From Chlorobaculum limnaeum (lineage in GTDB: Bacteria > Bacteroidota > Chlorobiia > Chlorobiales > Chlorobiaceae): a DNA stretch of 64,000 nucleotides. A model generated the notes under the pieces. That model had not been told where the DNA came from. It saw only the letters and a program-made list of their open reading frames with translations, and ran no database searches. Positions 47,570-56,221 of the stretch are shown in pieces (positions within the stretch are counted from its first letter, which is position 1; every line of letters starts with the position of its first letter). Location: the NCBI RefSeq assembly GCF_001747405.1, contig NZ_CP017305.1, positions 762,001-826,000 of the forward strand, in the 5' to 3' direction. The position numbers and the translations under genes are program-made.

Positions 47570-49399
47570 ATGAGCAGGAAACAGAATATTCGCAATATCG
47601 CCATTATCGCGCACGTCGATCACGGCAAGACCACCCTCGTGGACTCCATTTTCAAGCAGACGGGCGCGTTCAGGGAGAACCAGCATGTTGACGTCAGGGT
47701 GATGGACTCCAATCCGCAGGAGCGGGAGCGGGGCATTACCATCTTCTCGAAAAACGCAGCCGCGCAGCACAAGGGCTGCAAGATCAACATCGTCGATACC
47801 CCCGGTCACGCCGATTTCGGCGGCGAGGTGGAGCGCATCCTGAAGATGGTCGATGGCGTGCTCCTGCTCGTCGATGCCTTCGAGGGGCCGATGCCGCAGA
47901 CCAAGTTCGTGCTTCGAAAGGCGCTCGAACTCCATCTGAAGCCGATCGTGGTCATCAACAAGATCGACCGCCCGCAGGCAGATCCGGTCAAGGTGCACGA
48001 TCAGGTGCTCGATCTCTTCATCGCGCTTGGCGCCGACGAGGAGCAGCTCGACTTCCCCTACATTTTCGCTTCCGCCAAGAACGGCATCGCCAAATACAGC
48101 ATGGACGATCCGGACGGTGACATGAGCCTCCTGCTCGACATGATCGTCAAGGAGCTTCCCGCGCCGGAAGCGGACGATGACGCCGGGTTCCAGATGCTCG
48201 TCACCAGCCTCGACTACAACGACTATATCGGCAAGATCGCCATTGGCCGCATCCAGCGCGGCAAGGTCGCGCCCGGCAACCAGCTCACGCTGGTGACGCA
48301 GGACGGCATCGTGGGCAAGGGCACAGTCACCAAGCTCTTCCTCTTCGACCGCACGCAGCGCGTCGAGGCGCAGGAGGCGACGGCGGGCGACATCGTCGCG
48401 CTTGCCGGTATCGCGGCGGCCAACGTCGGCGAGACGCTGACCACTCCTGACCAGCCCGAACCGCTCGATTCGTTCGAGATCAGCAAGCCGACTCTCTCGA
48501 TGCTCTTTTCGGTGAACGACTCTCCGTTTGCCGGTCAGGAGGGCAAGGAGGTGACCAGTCGCAAGATCCGCGAGCGTCTCATGAAAGAGATCATGACCAA
48601 CGTCGCGCTGAACGTCGAGGAGACCGACAGCGCCGACACCTTCAGGGTTTCTGGCCGCGGCGAGCTTCACCTTTCGGTGCTCATCGAGACCATGCGCCGC
48701 GAGGGCTACGAGCTGGCGATCTCGCGTCCCGAGGTCATTCTTCGCGAGGAGAATGGCGTGACGCTGGAGCCTGTCGAGCATGTCACCATCGACGTTCCCG
48801 AGGAGTACACCGGCGTGGTGATCGAAAAGATGGGGCGCAGAAAGGCCGAGATGACCAACATGAGCACCCTGCGCGGCGGCATGAACCGCCTCGAATTCGA
48901 GATTCCGACGCGCGGCCTGATCGGCTACAACCTCGAATTCACCACCGACACCAAGGGCGAGGGCATGATGTCGCACGTGTTTCACAACTACCAGCCCTAC
49001 AAAGGCAAGCTGCCGTCGCGCGAGTCGGGCGCCCTGGTCTCCGCCGAAACCGGCGTGGCCGTGGCCTATGCGATTTCGAGCCTCGAAGATCGCGGCACCT
49101 TCTTCATCGGGCCGAACGCGAAAGTCTACGAAGGCATGGTGGTCGGCGAATCGACCCGCGACCTTGACATCACGATGAACATCTGCAAGACCAAGAAGCT
49201 CACGAACATGCGAGCTTCCGGTTCGGACGAGTCGATGCGCCTGACCCCGCCGAAGCGCCTCTCGCTCGAACAGGCGCTCGAGTTCATCAACGACGACGAG
49301 CTGCTCGAAGTGACGCCGGAAAACATCCGCATCCGCAAGAAGATTCTCAACGCCGACCTGAGAGCCAAGGCCACCAAGAAAGCCAAAGCGATGGCGTGA
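47570..49399 (+). CDS. typA: Translational GTPase TypA/BipA
   Basis: 609 residues. G motifs are [36 protein letters not shown] and [27 protein letters not shown] is the switch region typical of TypA. Domains II, III, V and the BipA-specific C-terminal domain ([20 protein letters not shown]) follow. It is a ribosome-binding GTPase needed for growth at low temperature or under stress and for late 50S assembly. A terminator follows. Confidence 0.96.
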   Translation: MSRKQNIRNIAIIAHVDHGKTTLVDSIFKQTGAFRENQHVDVRVMDSNPQERERGITIFSKNAAAQHKGCKINIVDTPGHADFGGEVERILKMVDGVLLLVDAFEGPMPQTKFVLRKALELHLKPIVVINKIDRPQADPVKVHDQVLDLFIALGADEEQLDFPYIFASAKNGIAKYSMDDPDGDMSLLLDMIVKELPAPEADDDAGFQMLVTSLDYNDYIGKIAIGRIQRGKVAPGNQLTLVTQDGIVGKGTVTKLFLFDRTQRVEAQEATAGDIVALAGIAAANVGETLTTPDQPEPLDSFEISKPTLSMLFSVNDSPFAGQEGKEVTSRKIRERLMKEIMTNVALNVEETDSADTFRVSGRGELHLSVLIETMRREGYELAISRPEVILREENGVTLEPVEHVTIDVPEEYTGVVIEKMGRRKAEMTNMSTLRGGMNRLEFEIPTRGLIGYNLEFTTDTKGEGMMSHVFHNYQPYKGKLPSRESGALVSAETGVAVAYAISSLEDRGTFFIGPNAKVYEGMVVGESTRDLDITMNICKTKKLTNMRASGSDESMRLTPPKRLSLEQALEFINDDELLEVTPENIRIRKKILNADLRAKATKKAKAMA

Positions 49400-49406
49400 C
49401 GGAGAG

Positions 49407-49437
<31 letters not shown>

Positions 49438-49439
49438 TG

Positions 49440-49470
49440 AAAAGGCTGCTCCGGGTGGGCAGCCTTTTTT
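49440..49470 (+). terminator. typA terminator
   Basis: AAAGGCTGC pairs with GCAGCC around TCCGGGTGG and ends in six T; the stem is the same as that of the tpiA terminator. Confidence 0.85.
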
Positions 49471-49497
49471 GTTGCTGGGCGGGAGTGAGGAATAAAG

Positions 49498-49557
49498 AAT
49501 AGGTCTTATGGGTCGAATAAGTCCTATAGGTCGTATAAGACTTATTCGACCTATAGG
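49498..49557. repeat. Nonamer tandem repeat array, copy D
   Basis: After AATAGG, six 9-bp units: TCTTATGGG, TCGAATAAG, TCCTATAGG, TCGTATAAG, ACTTATTCG, ACCTATAGG. It is the longest of the four arrays and sits between the convergent typA and bchX. Confidence 0.85.
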
Positions 49558-49576
49558 TGAGAAATTACGCTTTATT

Positions 49577-50704
49577 TTATAGCTCGAAGAAGAGCTTGCG
49601 CATCGCTTTGCGGGCGGTGGCGATTGCGGCTTTCACCTCCTCTTCGCTGAGGCTGTTCAGCCCGGCGATCTCCGCGGGTGATTTGCCCTCGAATTCCAGC
49701 AGCGTGTAAATCTCGCGCTCAGGCTCCGGCAGTTTTTCAATGCAGGCGAGAAGGCGTTGGCGTTCAGGGTCTGGCGCGGAGTTGTTCGTCTTGGCGTCAG
49801 GTGCAGGTTGCGCGGCGTCGCCGTCAACGGATGGGCGACGGAACAGCTCTTTCGCCGTCGCGGCTGCGGGGCGTTCCTCGCTGACGTCACCGAAGAGGCG
49901 CACGAAATCCCTGAAATCGAGGCCGCTCGCTTCGCAGGGGGTGATGGCGTCGGCGAGGATGTCGGCGGCGAGTTTGCGGAACGGTTCGCCCACTTCCGGC
50001 AGTTTGACGGCGAAGTCGAAGCTGTCGTCCATGTCCCGCGCTTCGAGGTTGTAGGGCACCTTCATCAGCACGTTGATGCCCGCCGCTTTCGCGTAGCTTT
50101 CGGCCATGCCGCTGCCGTCGTCGCGGTTGACGATGAGGCCAAGCAGGCGCGAGCGTCCGCCGATGGTGCGGAAGTAGTTGTTGGCCTGGCAGATGTTGTT
50201 CGAGGTGAAGATCGACTGCCGGTCGTTGCTCGTCACGAGAATCACCTCCTCGCTGAGCGAGCGGGCCAGGGGAGTGGCGAAACCGCCGCAGACCACGTCG
50301 CCGAGGAAATCCATCAGAATAATATCGATGTCCCACTCGAAGATGCCGAGCTTTTCGAGCACGTCGAAGCCGGAGATGATGCCGCGCCCGCCGCAACCGC
50401 GCCCCACCTGCGGGCCGCCGAGTTCGATGCCGTAGATCGGCTGCGGAAATCCGGGAATGTCGCGCCGGAAGACAATGTCGCTGATCTGTACCTGCTCGTT
50501 TTTCGCATTCTTTTCGGCGAACACCTCGGTCACCGTCGGCAGCGAAATGCCGCCGAAGAGCGATGTGGTCGAGTCGTGCTTCGGGTCGCAACCGAGCTGC
50601 AGGACGCGCTTGTTCATCATGGCGAAGGTGGCGCTGAGGTTCGTGGTCGTGAAGCTCTTGCCGATGCCGCCCTTGCCGTAAATGGCGATGGTTCTTGGCG
50701 CCAT
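49577..50704 (-). CDS. bchX: Chlorophyllide a reductase iron protein BchX with sigma-region-4-like C-terminus
   Basis: 375 residues from the ATG at 50704 (MAPRTIAIYGKGGIGKSFTT). The Walker A loop GKGGIGKS (10-17) and the cluster cysteines Cys104 (GRGCGGRG) and Cys139 (LGDVVCGGF) identify a nitrogenase-Fe-protein-like subunit that donates electrons to BchYZ, making bacteriochlorophyllide from chlorophyllide. Residues about 275-313 are a Pro/Ala-rich linker. Residues 314-375 (LPEPEREIYTLLEFEGKSPA, EIAGLNSLSEEEVKAAIATA) match the pattern of sigma-70 region 4 in ECF sigma factors, which is not part of BchX elsewhere as I know it. bchC follows upstream 7 bp away. Confidence 0.93.
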   Translation of the reverse strand: MAPRTIAIYGKGGIGKSFTTTNLSATFAMMNKRVLQLGCDPKHDSTTSLFGGISLPTVTEVFAEKNAKNEQVQISDIVFRRDIPGFPQPIYGIELGGPQVGRGCGGRGIISGFDVLEKLGIFEWDIDIILMDFLGDVVCGGFATPLARSLSEEVILVTSNDRQSIFTSNNICQANNYFRTIGGRSRLLGLIVNRDDGSGMAESYAKAAGINVLMKVPYNLEARDMDDSFDFAVKLPEVGEPFRKLAADILADAITPCEASGLDFRDFVRLFGDVSEERPAAATAKELFRRPSVDGDAAQPAPDAKTNNSAPDPERQRLLACIEKLPEPEREIYTLLEFEGKSPAEIAGLNSLSEEEVKAAIATARKAMRKLFFEL

Positions 50705-50711
50705 AAAGTAC

Positions 50712-51749
50712 TCAGTTGCCCGTGTTGCAGGTTGGAAAGTGCTCTCCCGCCTCGTCGCCATGCTTCCAGTGAATGATCATCTTCAGGCAGTCGGGATCGC
50801 TGAATGCCTGCGAATAGGCCTCCATGAGGTTGTCGTCAACCGTGCACTGATGGGTGAATATTTTCTCCGCATTGATCTTGCCCGCGCCGATCAGCTCGCG
50901 CACGCGGCGCAGGTCGCCCTTGGCCCACTGGCGGGCGGCGATGAAGGAAAGCTCCTTGTTGAACGCCTGCGAGTAGTCGATGTTCATGCGCTGGTAGTAG
51001 CCGCCGAAGATCACCTTGCCGTGGAATTTCAGAAAGCGCAGGCCTGTTTCGATGGCGGTCATGATGCCGGTGCTGTCGATGAGAATGTCGAACTCGTGAC
51101 CCGCCAGCGCCGCCGACACATCCTGCTTTTCGGGGTTGACCCTGATGTCCGCCGTCGAAACGTCGAGCCTCCGCTGGTGCGGTTCGGTGACCGCCACGAG
51201 GCTCGCGCCGAAGCGCTTGGCCAGATCCGCGGCGAGGATGCCCACCGCGCCCTGGCCGAGCACGAGCACCTTGCGGTTCCGCACTTCGGCGAGATCGACG
51301 ATATGCAGCGCCGTCGCGCCGAGCGGAAGGGCGATGCCGCATTGCGGATTGGCGATGCCGTCGAGCACCGTGATGCTTTCGAGCGGGCAGACCAGGTACT
51401 GCGACGCGCCGCCGAAAGCCGCGTTCACATCCTGATAGCCGAACGAACCGGCCACGTAGGCGAACTTGCCGATCAGCCCCTGATTGACGTGATCGCCCGC
51501 CTCGACGATCCTTCCGACCGTCTCATAGCCGGGAATGAAGGGAAAGATGAAGGGCGGCGACGGGATCAGGCCGTTCAGGGCCATCTTCTCCGTGCCGGTG
51601 CTGATCGACGACCACCAGGTCTCGACCATGACGTCGGTCGAAGAGACCGGTTTGAGGGTCACCTCTCGCAGCTCGATCTGGTTGACACCGCTAAAGACGA
51701 TGGCTTTGGATTTCTTCGCTTCCATACTGATTCCGGTTTTTCCGTTCAT
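50712..51749 (-). CDS. bchC: Bacteriochlorophyllide a dehydrogenase BchC
   Basis: 345 residues. It is a medium-chain dehydrogenase-like protein: TWWSSISTGTEKMALNGLIP, PFIPGYETVGRIVEAG and the nucleotide-binding VLVLGQGAVGILAADLAKRF. BchC oxidises the 3-hydroxyethyl group to acetyl on the way to bacteriochlorophyll a. Start 51749 overlaps the bchF stop as ATGA, suggesting coupling; Met9 (51725) is an alternative. In green sulfur bacteria it supplies reaction-centre and baseplate pigment rather than chlorosome bacteriochlorophyll c. Confidence 0.93.
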   Translation of the reverse strand: MNGKTGISMEAKKSKAIVFSGVNQIELREVTLKPVSSTDVMVETWWSSISTGTEKMALNGLIPSPPFIFPFIPGYETVGRIVEAGDHVNQGLIGKFAYVAGSFGYQDVNAAFGGASQYLVCPLESITVLDGIANPQCGIALPLGATALHIVDLAEVRNRKVLVLGQGAVGILAADLAKRFGASLVAVTEPHQRRLDVSTADIRVNPEKQDVSAALAGHEFDILIDSTGIMTAIETGLRFLKFHGKVIFGGYYQRMNIDYSQAFNKELSFIAARQWAKGDLRRVRELIGAGKINAEKIFTHQCTVDDNLMEAYSQAFSDPDCLKMIIHWKHGDEAGEHFPTCNTGN

Positions 51750-52219
51750 GCCGCGCCGCTGGCCTTGAGTTTCTTCTCGTTATGCTTTTCGAGCAGCAGG
51801 CGGATGACGAACTGCGCCGCGTTGATGAGGTAGCTCAGGTAGGCGAGATAGGCGGTCGTGATGAGCATCTGTTCGTCGAGGCCCATCCAGAAGAGGATGA
51901 AGTAAGAGATATGCACGATCATGGCGATAGCGCTGCCGAAATCCTCCCAGAAGAACTCGTGAGCGAAGGCGAACTGCCCGAACACCTCGAGCTCGAAGAA
52001 TCCACCGGTGACGAAGATCAGCACCAGCATGGCGGTTTTCAGGATGACGAAGGTGGTGATCCAGGTGAAATCGGTGATCCAGACGCCCTGCGAGTAGAGG
52101 TAGGTGACGGTCAGACCGGCAAGGAAGATGAGGAACTGGATCGGCGCGAGAATTGCCTGCACGGTCGTCCACTTGGACGCATTTCTTTTTTCAAGCTGTT
52201 CCGGTGTATAACGGGGCAT
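51746..52219 (-). CDS. bchF: 3-vinyl bacteriochlorophyllide hydratase BchF
   Basis: 157 residues from the ATG at 52219 (MPRYTPEQLEKRNASKWTTV). The long frame reaching 52393 crosses a dispersed repeat and was rejected. Four hydrophobic helices and segments such as FFELEVFGQFAFAHEFFWED, EDFGSAIAMIVHISYF and AYLAYLSYLINAAQF fit BchF/BchV membrane hydratases, which add water to the 3-vinyl group. The operon context with bchC and bchX favours BchF. The gene starts the bchFCX unit. Confidence 0.9.
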   Translation of the reverse strand: MPRYTPEQLEKRNASKWTTVQAILAPIQFLIFLAGLTVTYLYSQGVWITDFTWITTFVILKTAMLVLIFVTGGFFELEVFGQFAFAHEFFWEDFGSAIAMIVHISYFILFWMGLDEQMLITTAYLAYLSYLINAAQFVIRLLLEKHNEKKLKASGAA

Positions 52220-52527
52220 GGTGGATGATCGGTTCGGTGATGGAAACGGCACGCAACGCGCGCCGGAACGACGGAGAATATAGCAAAATAGGCTGGATGG
52301 CAAAACTGCGAGAGATGGGCGACGAGGCAGGTTGCGGGGCGCTGTTGGGGTGGTTCCTTTTCTGTCATTGCGAGGAGCGCAGCGACGTGGCAATCCAGTC
52401 GATTTGCTTGAAAATCAGGCGTAATCTTCGTACCTATAATCTGTAAGCCATACCGTCGGGTTTATTTTGTGCCCCTTTCAAGACGGTTCCTGTGCGATGA
52501 ACAGCAACCGTTTAGCAGTTTTTTGAA
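52220..52527. other. 308-bp gap upstream of bchF
   Basis: It contains the bchF promoter side, a dispersed repeat (52363-52398) and the start of the A+T-richer accessory segment from about 52430. No gene is seen. Confidence 0.55.
52363..52398. repeat. Dispersed repeat of the CATTGCGAGGAGCG type
   Basis: TGTCATTGCGAGGAGCGCAG followed by CGACGTGGCAATCCAG. I recognise this imperfect palindrome (CATTGCGAGG..GCAATC) as an intergenic repeat seen in many unrelated bacteria. Only one copy lies in this window. Confidence 0.7.
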
Positions 52528-55077
52528 ATGAACCTAGAAGCATGGTTTACTAATCGACCGCAGTGGCTCCAGATTGCAGTTACTCGGCTACTTCAGCAGC
52601 CCGAGCTTACCGACAAGGACGTCTCTGAGCTCGCAATTCTGTGCCAGCAGGAAGCTGCCGGAAAGTTGCCCAAAACAACTACTTCCTTTCCCTCTTCCGC
52701 GTTTCTCCAAAACGCTACAGGTAACTTGCGTTTGTGTTCAATCAGTGACGTCGAGGGAGTAAATGCCCTTGCGCCGAAAAAACCACTAGAGTTTGGTAAA
52801 AGCAATATCACGATTGTTTATGGCAACAACGGATCAGGCAAATCCGGTTACGTCAGACTCTTAAAGCATGTATGCGGTGCCCGTGAGATGGGCGCCCTTC
52901 ATCGCAATGTCTATAAACCTGTCTCTGCCATACAGAAAGCTTGCATTTCGTTTGAACAGGATGGCATTCCGAAAAGTCATACATGGTCAGGACAAGGCAT
53001 CTGCGATGACCTTAATAGCGTTGACATTTTCGACACCTCGTTTGGTAAGGTCTTTGTCAGTAGCGAAGATGAGGTGAGCTACGAGCCACCAGTGTTATCG
53101 TTTTTCAGCTCGCTTATCATTGTATGTGAAAAGGTTGCATCGGCTCTGGATGCCGAGGCCAACCGGCACCAGTCCAAAAAGCCGAATATTCCGGCTGACA
53201 AGAAAGTTACTCCAGAAGGCATCTGGTACGAAGACATTAGCGCCAAGACCACCACCCAGGACATCGACAAGCATTGCGCATTCGGTAGCACTGACGAGAT
53301 CGAGATGCAAACGCTGCAACAGCGCCTTGCTGAACAGGCACCGGCGGAAAAAGCGAAGGGGCTGAGAAAGCAGAAACAGCATATCGACACTCTGGTACAA
53401 GACGCACAAAAGCATCTGGATCAATTATCAGACGAGAATTACCGACGGATCATTGCAGCCAAAGAGAATTCGATCCTCAAGAAGGCAGCAGCAGATGCGG
53501 CGGCGGAAAAGGTGTTCTCCGGCAGCGAGTTGGCAGGCATCGGGTCTGATGTCTGGAAAGAACTTTGGGAAGCGGCCCGGAAATACTCTGTATCGGCTGC
53601 CTACAAAGAAGCCGTGTACCCGAATGTTTCTGATGGTTCCCGTTGTGTCTTGTGCCATCAAGCCTTGACCCAAGAGGCCAAGGAGCGGTTGATCTCCTTC
53701 GAAAATTTTGTGAAGGGTGAAATGCAGAAAGCGGCAACGGATGCGGCCAAGGAATATGAGGCCGCCAGTCAAACTATCGAGTCACTACCGACATTGGAGA
53801 CGCTGAGGATACGTATCGATGCGGCGGGCATTCCACAGAACGAGTTTGCCACCCATGTGATGGAATTCTTTGAACAATTGCAGGCAAGGATAAGCCAACT
53901 CCCTGAAATCGATTCTGAAGAAGCCATTCCCGACCCTCTGCTCTCACCGAAATGGATCGATGAAGCCAACGCCCAGTCGGAAAGCCTCGGTGAACTCGCG
54001 GAAAAATATGACGAAGACGCCAAAAGCGACAATCGAGAGGAGATCAAGAAGAAGCTAAACAGCTTACAGACCAGAAAGTGGTTGTCGGAGCACCGCGCTG
54101 CCATTGATGAAGAAGTCACCCGATTGAAGCTACTGAACCAGATTCAAGAAGCCAAGAAATCGGCCAACACAATGGCCCTGTCAAAGAAAAAAGGCGAATT
54201 GGCAGAGATATTGATCACAGAGGCCTTCGTGCAGAGGTTCGACGCAGAGCTAAAAACTCTTGGTGCATCACATTTAAAGGTTAAGCTAGTAAAAACAAGG
54301 GCTCCAAAGGGAAACGTCCTTCACCAAATCCAGCTTCGCGGTGCCTCTATGAATGGCCTTGCCGAAATCCTTAGCGAGGGAGAGAATCGGATCGTTTCTA
54401 TTGCGGCATTTTTGGCTGACGTCACCGGTAAAAGCAACCAGGCCCCGTTCATCTTCGACGATCCAATATCCTCGTTGGACCAAAGCTATGAAGAGGCTGT
54501 GGTTCAAAGGCTAATCGAGTTGTCTCAGGATAAGCAAGTCATTGTTTTTACTCACCGTCTATCCTTGATGGGACTAATCCAAGAGTACACAAAAAAAGTT
54601 GATCAAGACCCAGAAATCATCGGCATTCGGGCTGAAACATGGGGAACAGGGGAGCCTGGAGACACTCCACTCTTCGTTAAAAAACCCGATAAAGCCTTGA
54701 ACAGCCTCATTATTGATCGTCTTTCCAAAGCGACGAAGCTACTTCACGAGCATGGCAAAGATGCTTATGAGCCATATGCAAAGTCACTATGCAGTGATTT
54801 CAGGATTCTCCTTGAGAGAATGATCGAGTTTGAGCTTATGGCCGATGTCGTAGGCCGTTACCGCCGTGAAATCAATACCAAGGGAAAAATCCACAAGCTT
54901 GCTAAAATAAGCGAGTCTGATTGTCAGTATTTTGATGACCTCATGAGCAAGTATTCTAGATTTGAACACTCTCAACCAACAGAATCACCAGTAGAACTAC
55001 CGAGTCCACAGGATCTTTTAGCTGACATGACTGGGCTGAAAGAGTGGCGAGAGGAATACGCAAAACGAACGATCTAA
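52528..55077 (+). CDS. ABC/Rad50-like AAA ATPase with zinc-hook CxxC, defence candidate
   Basis: 849 residues. Walker A is VYGNNGSGKSGY (99-106). A long helical middle carries a hook-like RCVLCHQAL (Cys373, Cys376), as in Rad50 and RloC. The ABC signature LSEGENRIVSIA (about 615), Walker B FIFDDPISSLDQ (about 642) and H-loop VFTHRLSL (about 675) complete the nucleotide site. The C-terminal 150 residues are helical and contain DLMSKYSRFEHSQPTESP, a motif I recall in relatives. Proteins of this plan (RloC, PrrC-like, other overcoming-lysogenisation-type ATPases) act in phage defence; the role here is inferred. It is A+T-richer than the bch genes and stands alone. Confidence 0.8.
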   Translation: MNLEAWFTNRPQWLQIAVTRLLQQPELTDKDVSELAILCQQEAAGKLPKTTTSFPSSAFLQNATGNLRLCSISDVEGVNALAPKKPLEFGKSNITIVYGNNGSGKSGYVRLLKHVCGAREMGALHRNVYKPVSAIQKACISFEQDGIPKSHTWSGQGICDDLNSVDIFDTSFGKVFVSSEDEVSYEPPVLSFFSSLIIVCEKVASALDAEANRHQSKKPNIPADKKVTPEGIWYEDISAKTTTQDIDKHCAFGSTDEIEMQTLQQRLAEQAPAEKAKGLRKQKQHIDTLVQDAQKHLDQLSDENYRRIIAAKENSILKKAAADAAAEKVFSGSELAGIGSDVWKELWEAARKYSVSAAYKEAVYPNVSDGSRCVLCHQALTQEAKERLISFENFVKGEMQKAATDAAKEYEAASQTIESLPTLETLRIRIDAAGIPQNEFATHVMEFFEQLQARISQLPEIDSEEAIPDPLLSPKWIDEANAQSESLGELAEKYDEDAKSDNREEIKKKLNSLQTRKWLSEHRAAIDEEVTRLKLLNQIQEAKKSANTMALSKKKGELAEILITEAFVQRFDAELKTLGASHLKVKLVKTRAPKGNVLHQIQLRGASMNGLAEILSEGENRIVSIAAFLADVTGKSNQAPFIFDDPISSLDQSYEEAVVQRLIELSQDKQVIVFTHRLSLMGLIQEYTKKVDQDPEIIGIRAETWGTGEPGDTPLFVKKPDKALNSLIIDRLSKATKLLHEHGKDAYEPYAKSLCSDFRILLERMIEFELMADVVGRYRREINTKGKIHKLAKISESDCQYFDDLMSKYSRFEHSQPTESPVELPSPQDLLADMTGLKEWREEYAKRTI

Positions 55078-55111
55078 TATCGATTCCCCTGAGAACGTAA
55101 TTCACTAACCG

Positions 55112-55380
55112 TCACTTGTCACTACTTTTCACTTTCCAATCATACATATTCCCCAACGTCGCCAGCAGGCTTAGCTTTACATTCTCCACTCGCTTGTTGA
55201 ATCCCTCGAGTTCGGCGTAGTAATACAAAAAGGTTCGTGGCTGTTCGTTGCGAGAATTTGCTGGTACTCCTTCCAGAGTTTTGCCTGTTCGGCTTGCGGT
55301 AACGGGCCGGTCAGTTTGGAGACGACGAGGTCGAGGTCGGCGTTCCGGAAGGCTGAGGAGTTGAAAGGTTTTTTCTCGAA
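55112..55380 (-). pseudogene. 3'-end remnant of a peptide-binding lipoprotein gene
   Basis: On the minus strand it encodes FEKKPFNSSAFRNADLDLVV, KLTGPLPQAEQAKLWKEYQQ, then after a one-base deletion NEQPRTFLYYYAELEGFNKR and LATLGNMYDWKV. The same order, about 85% identical in DNA by eye, closes the intact gene 56222-57913. It has no start and stops abruptly at 55380, where similarity ends sharply. Confidence 0.85.
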
Positions 55381-55416
55381 TCTTATGCACCGATGATACG
55401 GCTTTACCATCAGAAC

Positions 55417-55743
55417 TCACACGATTTCTTCCTGATTCGAGTTCAATTTGATCGGCGTGATGCGCTGAAGAATCGATTCCTCTTTTTTTGTCGCATCATA
55501 AAGGTCAGCGCGTATCTGGAGGTTCATCCAGAAATCGGGGGTATTGCCGAAATATTTTGCCAGACGCAGTGCGGTCGAGCTTGTGATGCCGCGCTTGCCG
55601 TTGATGATTTCGTTGATTCGCTGGTAGGGCACCTGAATGGCGTCGGCCAGTTGGCGCTGCGTAATGTTCATCGGAATGAGAAACTCTTCGAGCAGCAACT
55701 CTCCGGGATGCGTTGGTTCGCGGTCTGTTGGAATGCGTATCAT
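55417..55743 (-). CDS. HigA-type antitoxin
   Basis: 108 residues. HPGELLLEEFLIPMNITQRQ, LADAIQVPYQRINEIINGKR and LAKYFGNTPDFWMNLQ are the typical XRE/HigA signature: a helix-turn-helix antitoxin that binds its own promoter and neutralises HigB. It follows the toxin gene by 16 bp, in the toxin-first order usual for higBA, so the two are co-transcribed and autoregulated. Confidence 0.92.
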   Translation of the reverse strand: MIRIPTDREPTHPGELLLEEFLIPMNITQRQLADAIQVPYQRINEIINGKRGITSSTALRLAKYFGNTPDFWMNLQIRADLYDATKKEESILQRITPIKLNSNQEEIV

Positions 55744-55759
55744 GTTCTGGTTGCTTTTA

Positions 55760-56053
55760 TCAATGATAATCCACTATTTCTACCTCGGCAGGGCCTGATG
55801 CAGTCCAGAGAAAACAGATTCTGTATTGCTGGTTAATCCTGATGCTGAACTGACCAGCCCGATCACCCGACAGTGCTTCGAGATGATTGCCCGGCGGAAT
55901 TCGCAACTCTTCAAGCATTAGTACCGAGTCGAGCTGATCCAACTTTCTTTGCGCGGTTCTCCACAGATCAACGGGGCATATTTTCAGAGCGGCCTTTGTC
56001 TGTTTGCCATTGAAAATCGCTTCGGTCTCGCCGTTCTTGAATGATTGTATCAC
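55760..56053 (-). CDS. HigB/RelE-type mRNA-interferase toxin
   Basis: 97 residues from a GTG. MIQSFKNGETEAIFNGKQTK is the usual start, followed by AQRKLDQLDSVLMLEELRIP, PGNHLEALSGDRAGQFSIRI and NQQYRICFLW, the RelE-fold residues including the Arg pair that contact mRNA in the ribosome A site. It is normally neutralised by the adjacent HigA. Length and motifs are intact, so the module is probably functional. Confidence 0.92.
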   Translation of the reverse strand: MIQSFKNGETEAIFNGKQTKAALKICPVDLWRTAQRKLDQLDSVLMLEELRIPPGNHLEALSGDRAGQFSIRINQQYRICFLWTASGPAEVEIVDYH

Positions 56054-56171
56054 GATAACACGGTTGTCATGTTATTTGTTGCGATATCTGAAAAGATTTT
56101 ATGACGAGCAAGACAGAGCTGGGGGTCTTGACTCTGAAGCGGAAAATGGTTCTGCAAACGGCTAACAGTAG

Positions 56172-56195
56172 AGGGCAGCCGCGAGGGCTGCCCCT
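56172..56195. repeat. REP-like element upstream of higB
   Basis: GGGCAGCC pairs with GGCTGCCC around GCGAG, continuing into CCTAC. This is the dispersed palindrome in inverted orientation. It could also help terminate transcription between the lipoprotein gene and higBA. Confidence 0.55.
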
Positions 56196-56221
56196 ACGAA
56201 ACAATTATCAACTATCCATTA

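Noticed and set aside
52220-52393. 58-residue N-terminal extension of BchF
   Set aside because: It is translated from a dispersed intergenic repeat; BchF homologs begin near MPRYTPEQLEKRN.
55112-55420. A 102-residue protein on the minus strand
   Set aside because: Its N-terminal part is out of frame relative to the homologous lipoprotein end and it has no start of its own; it is a gene-end remnant.
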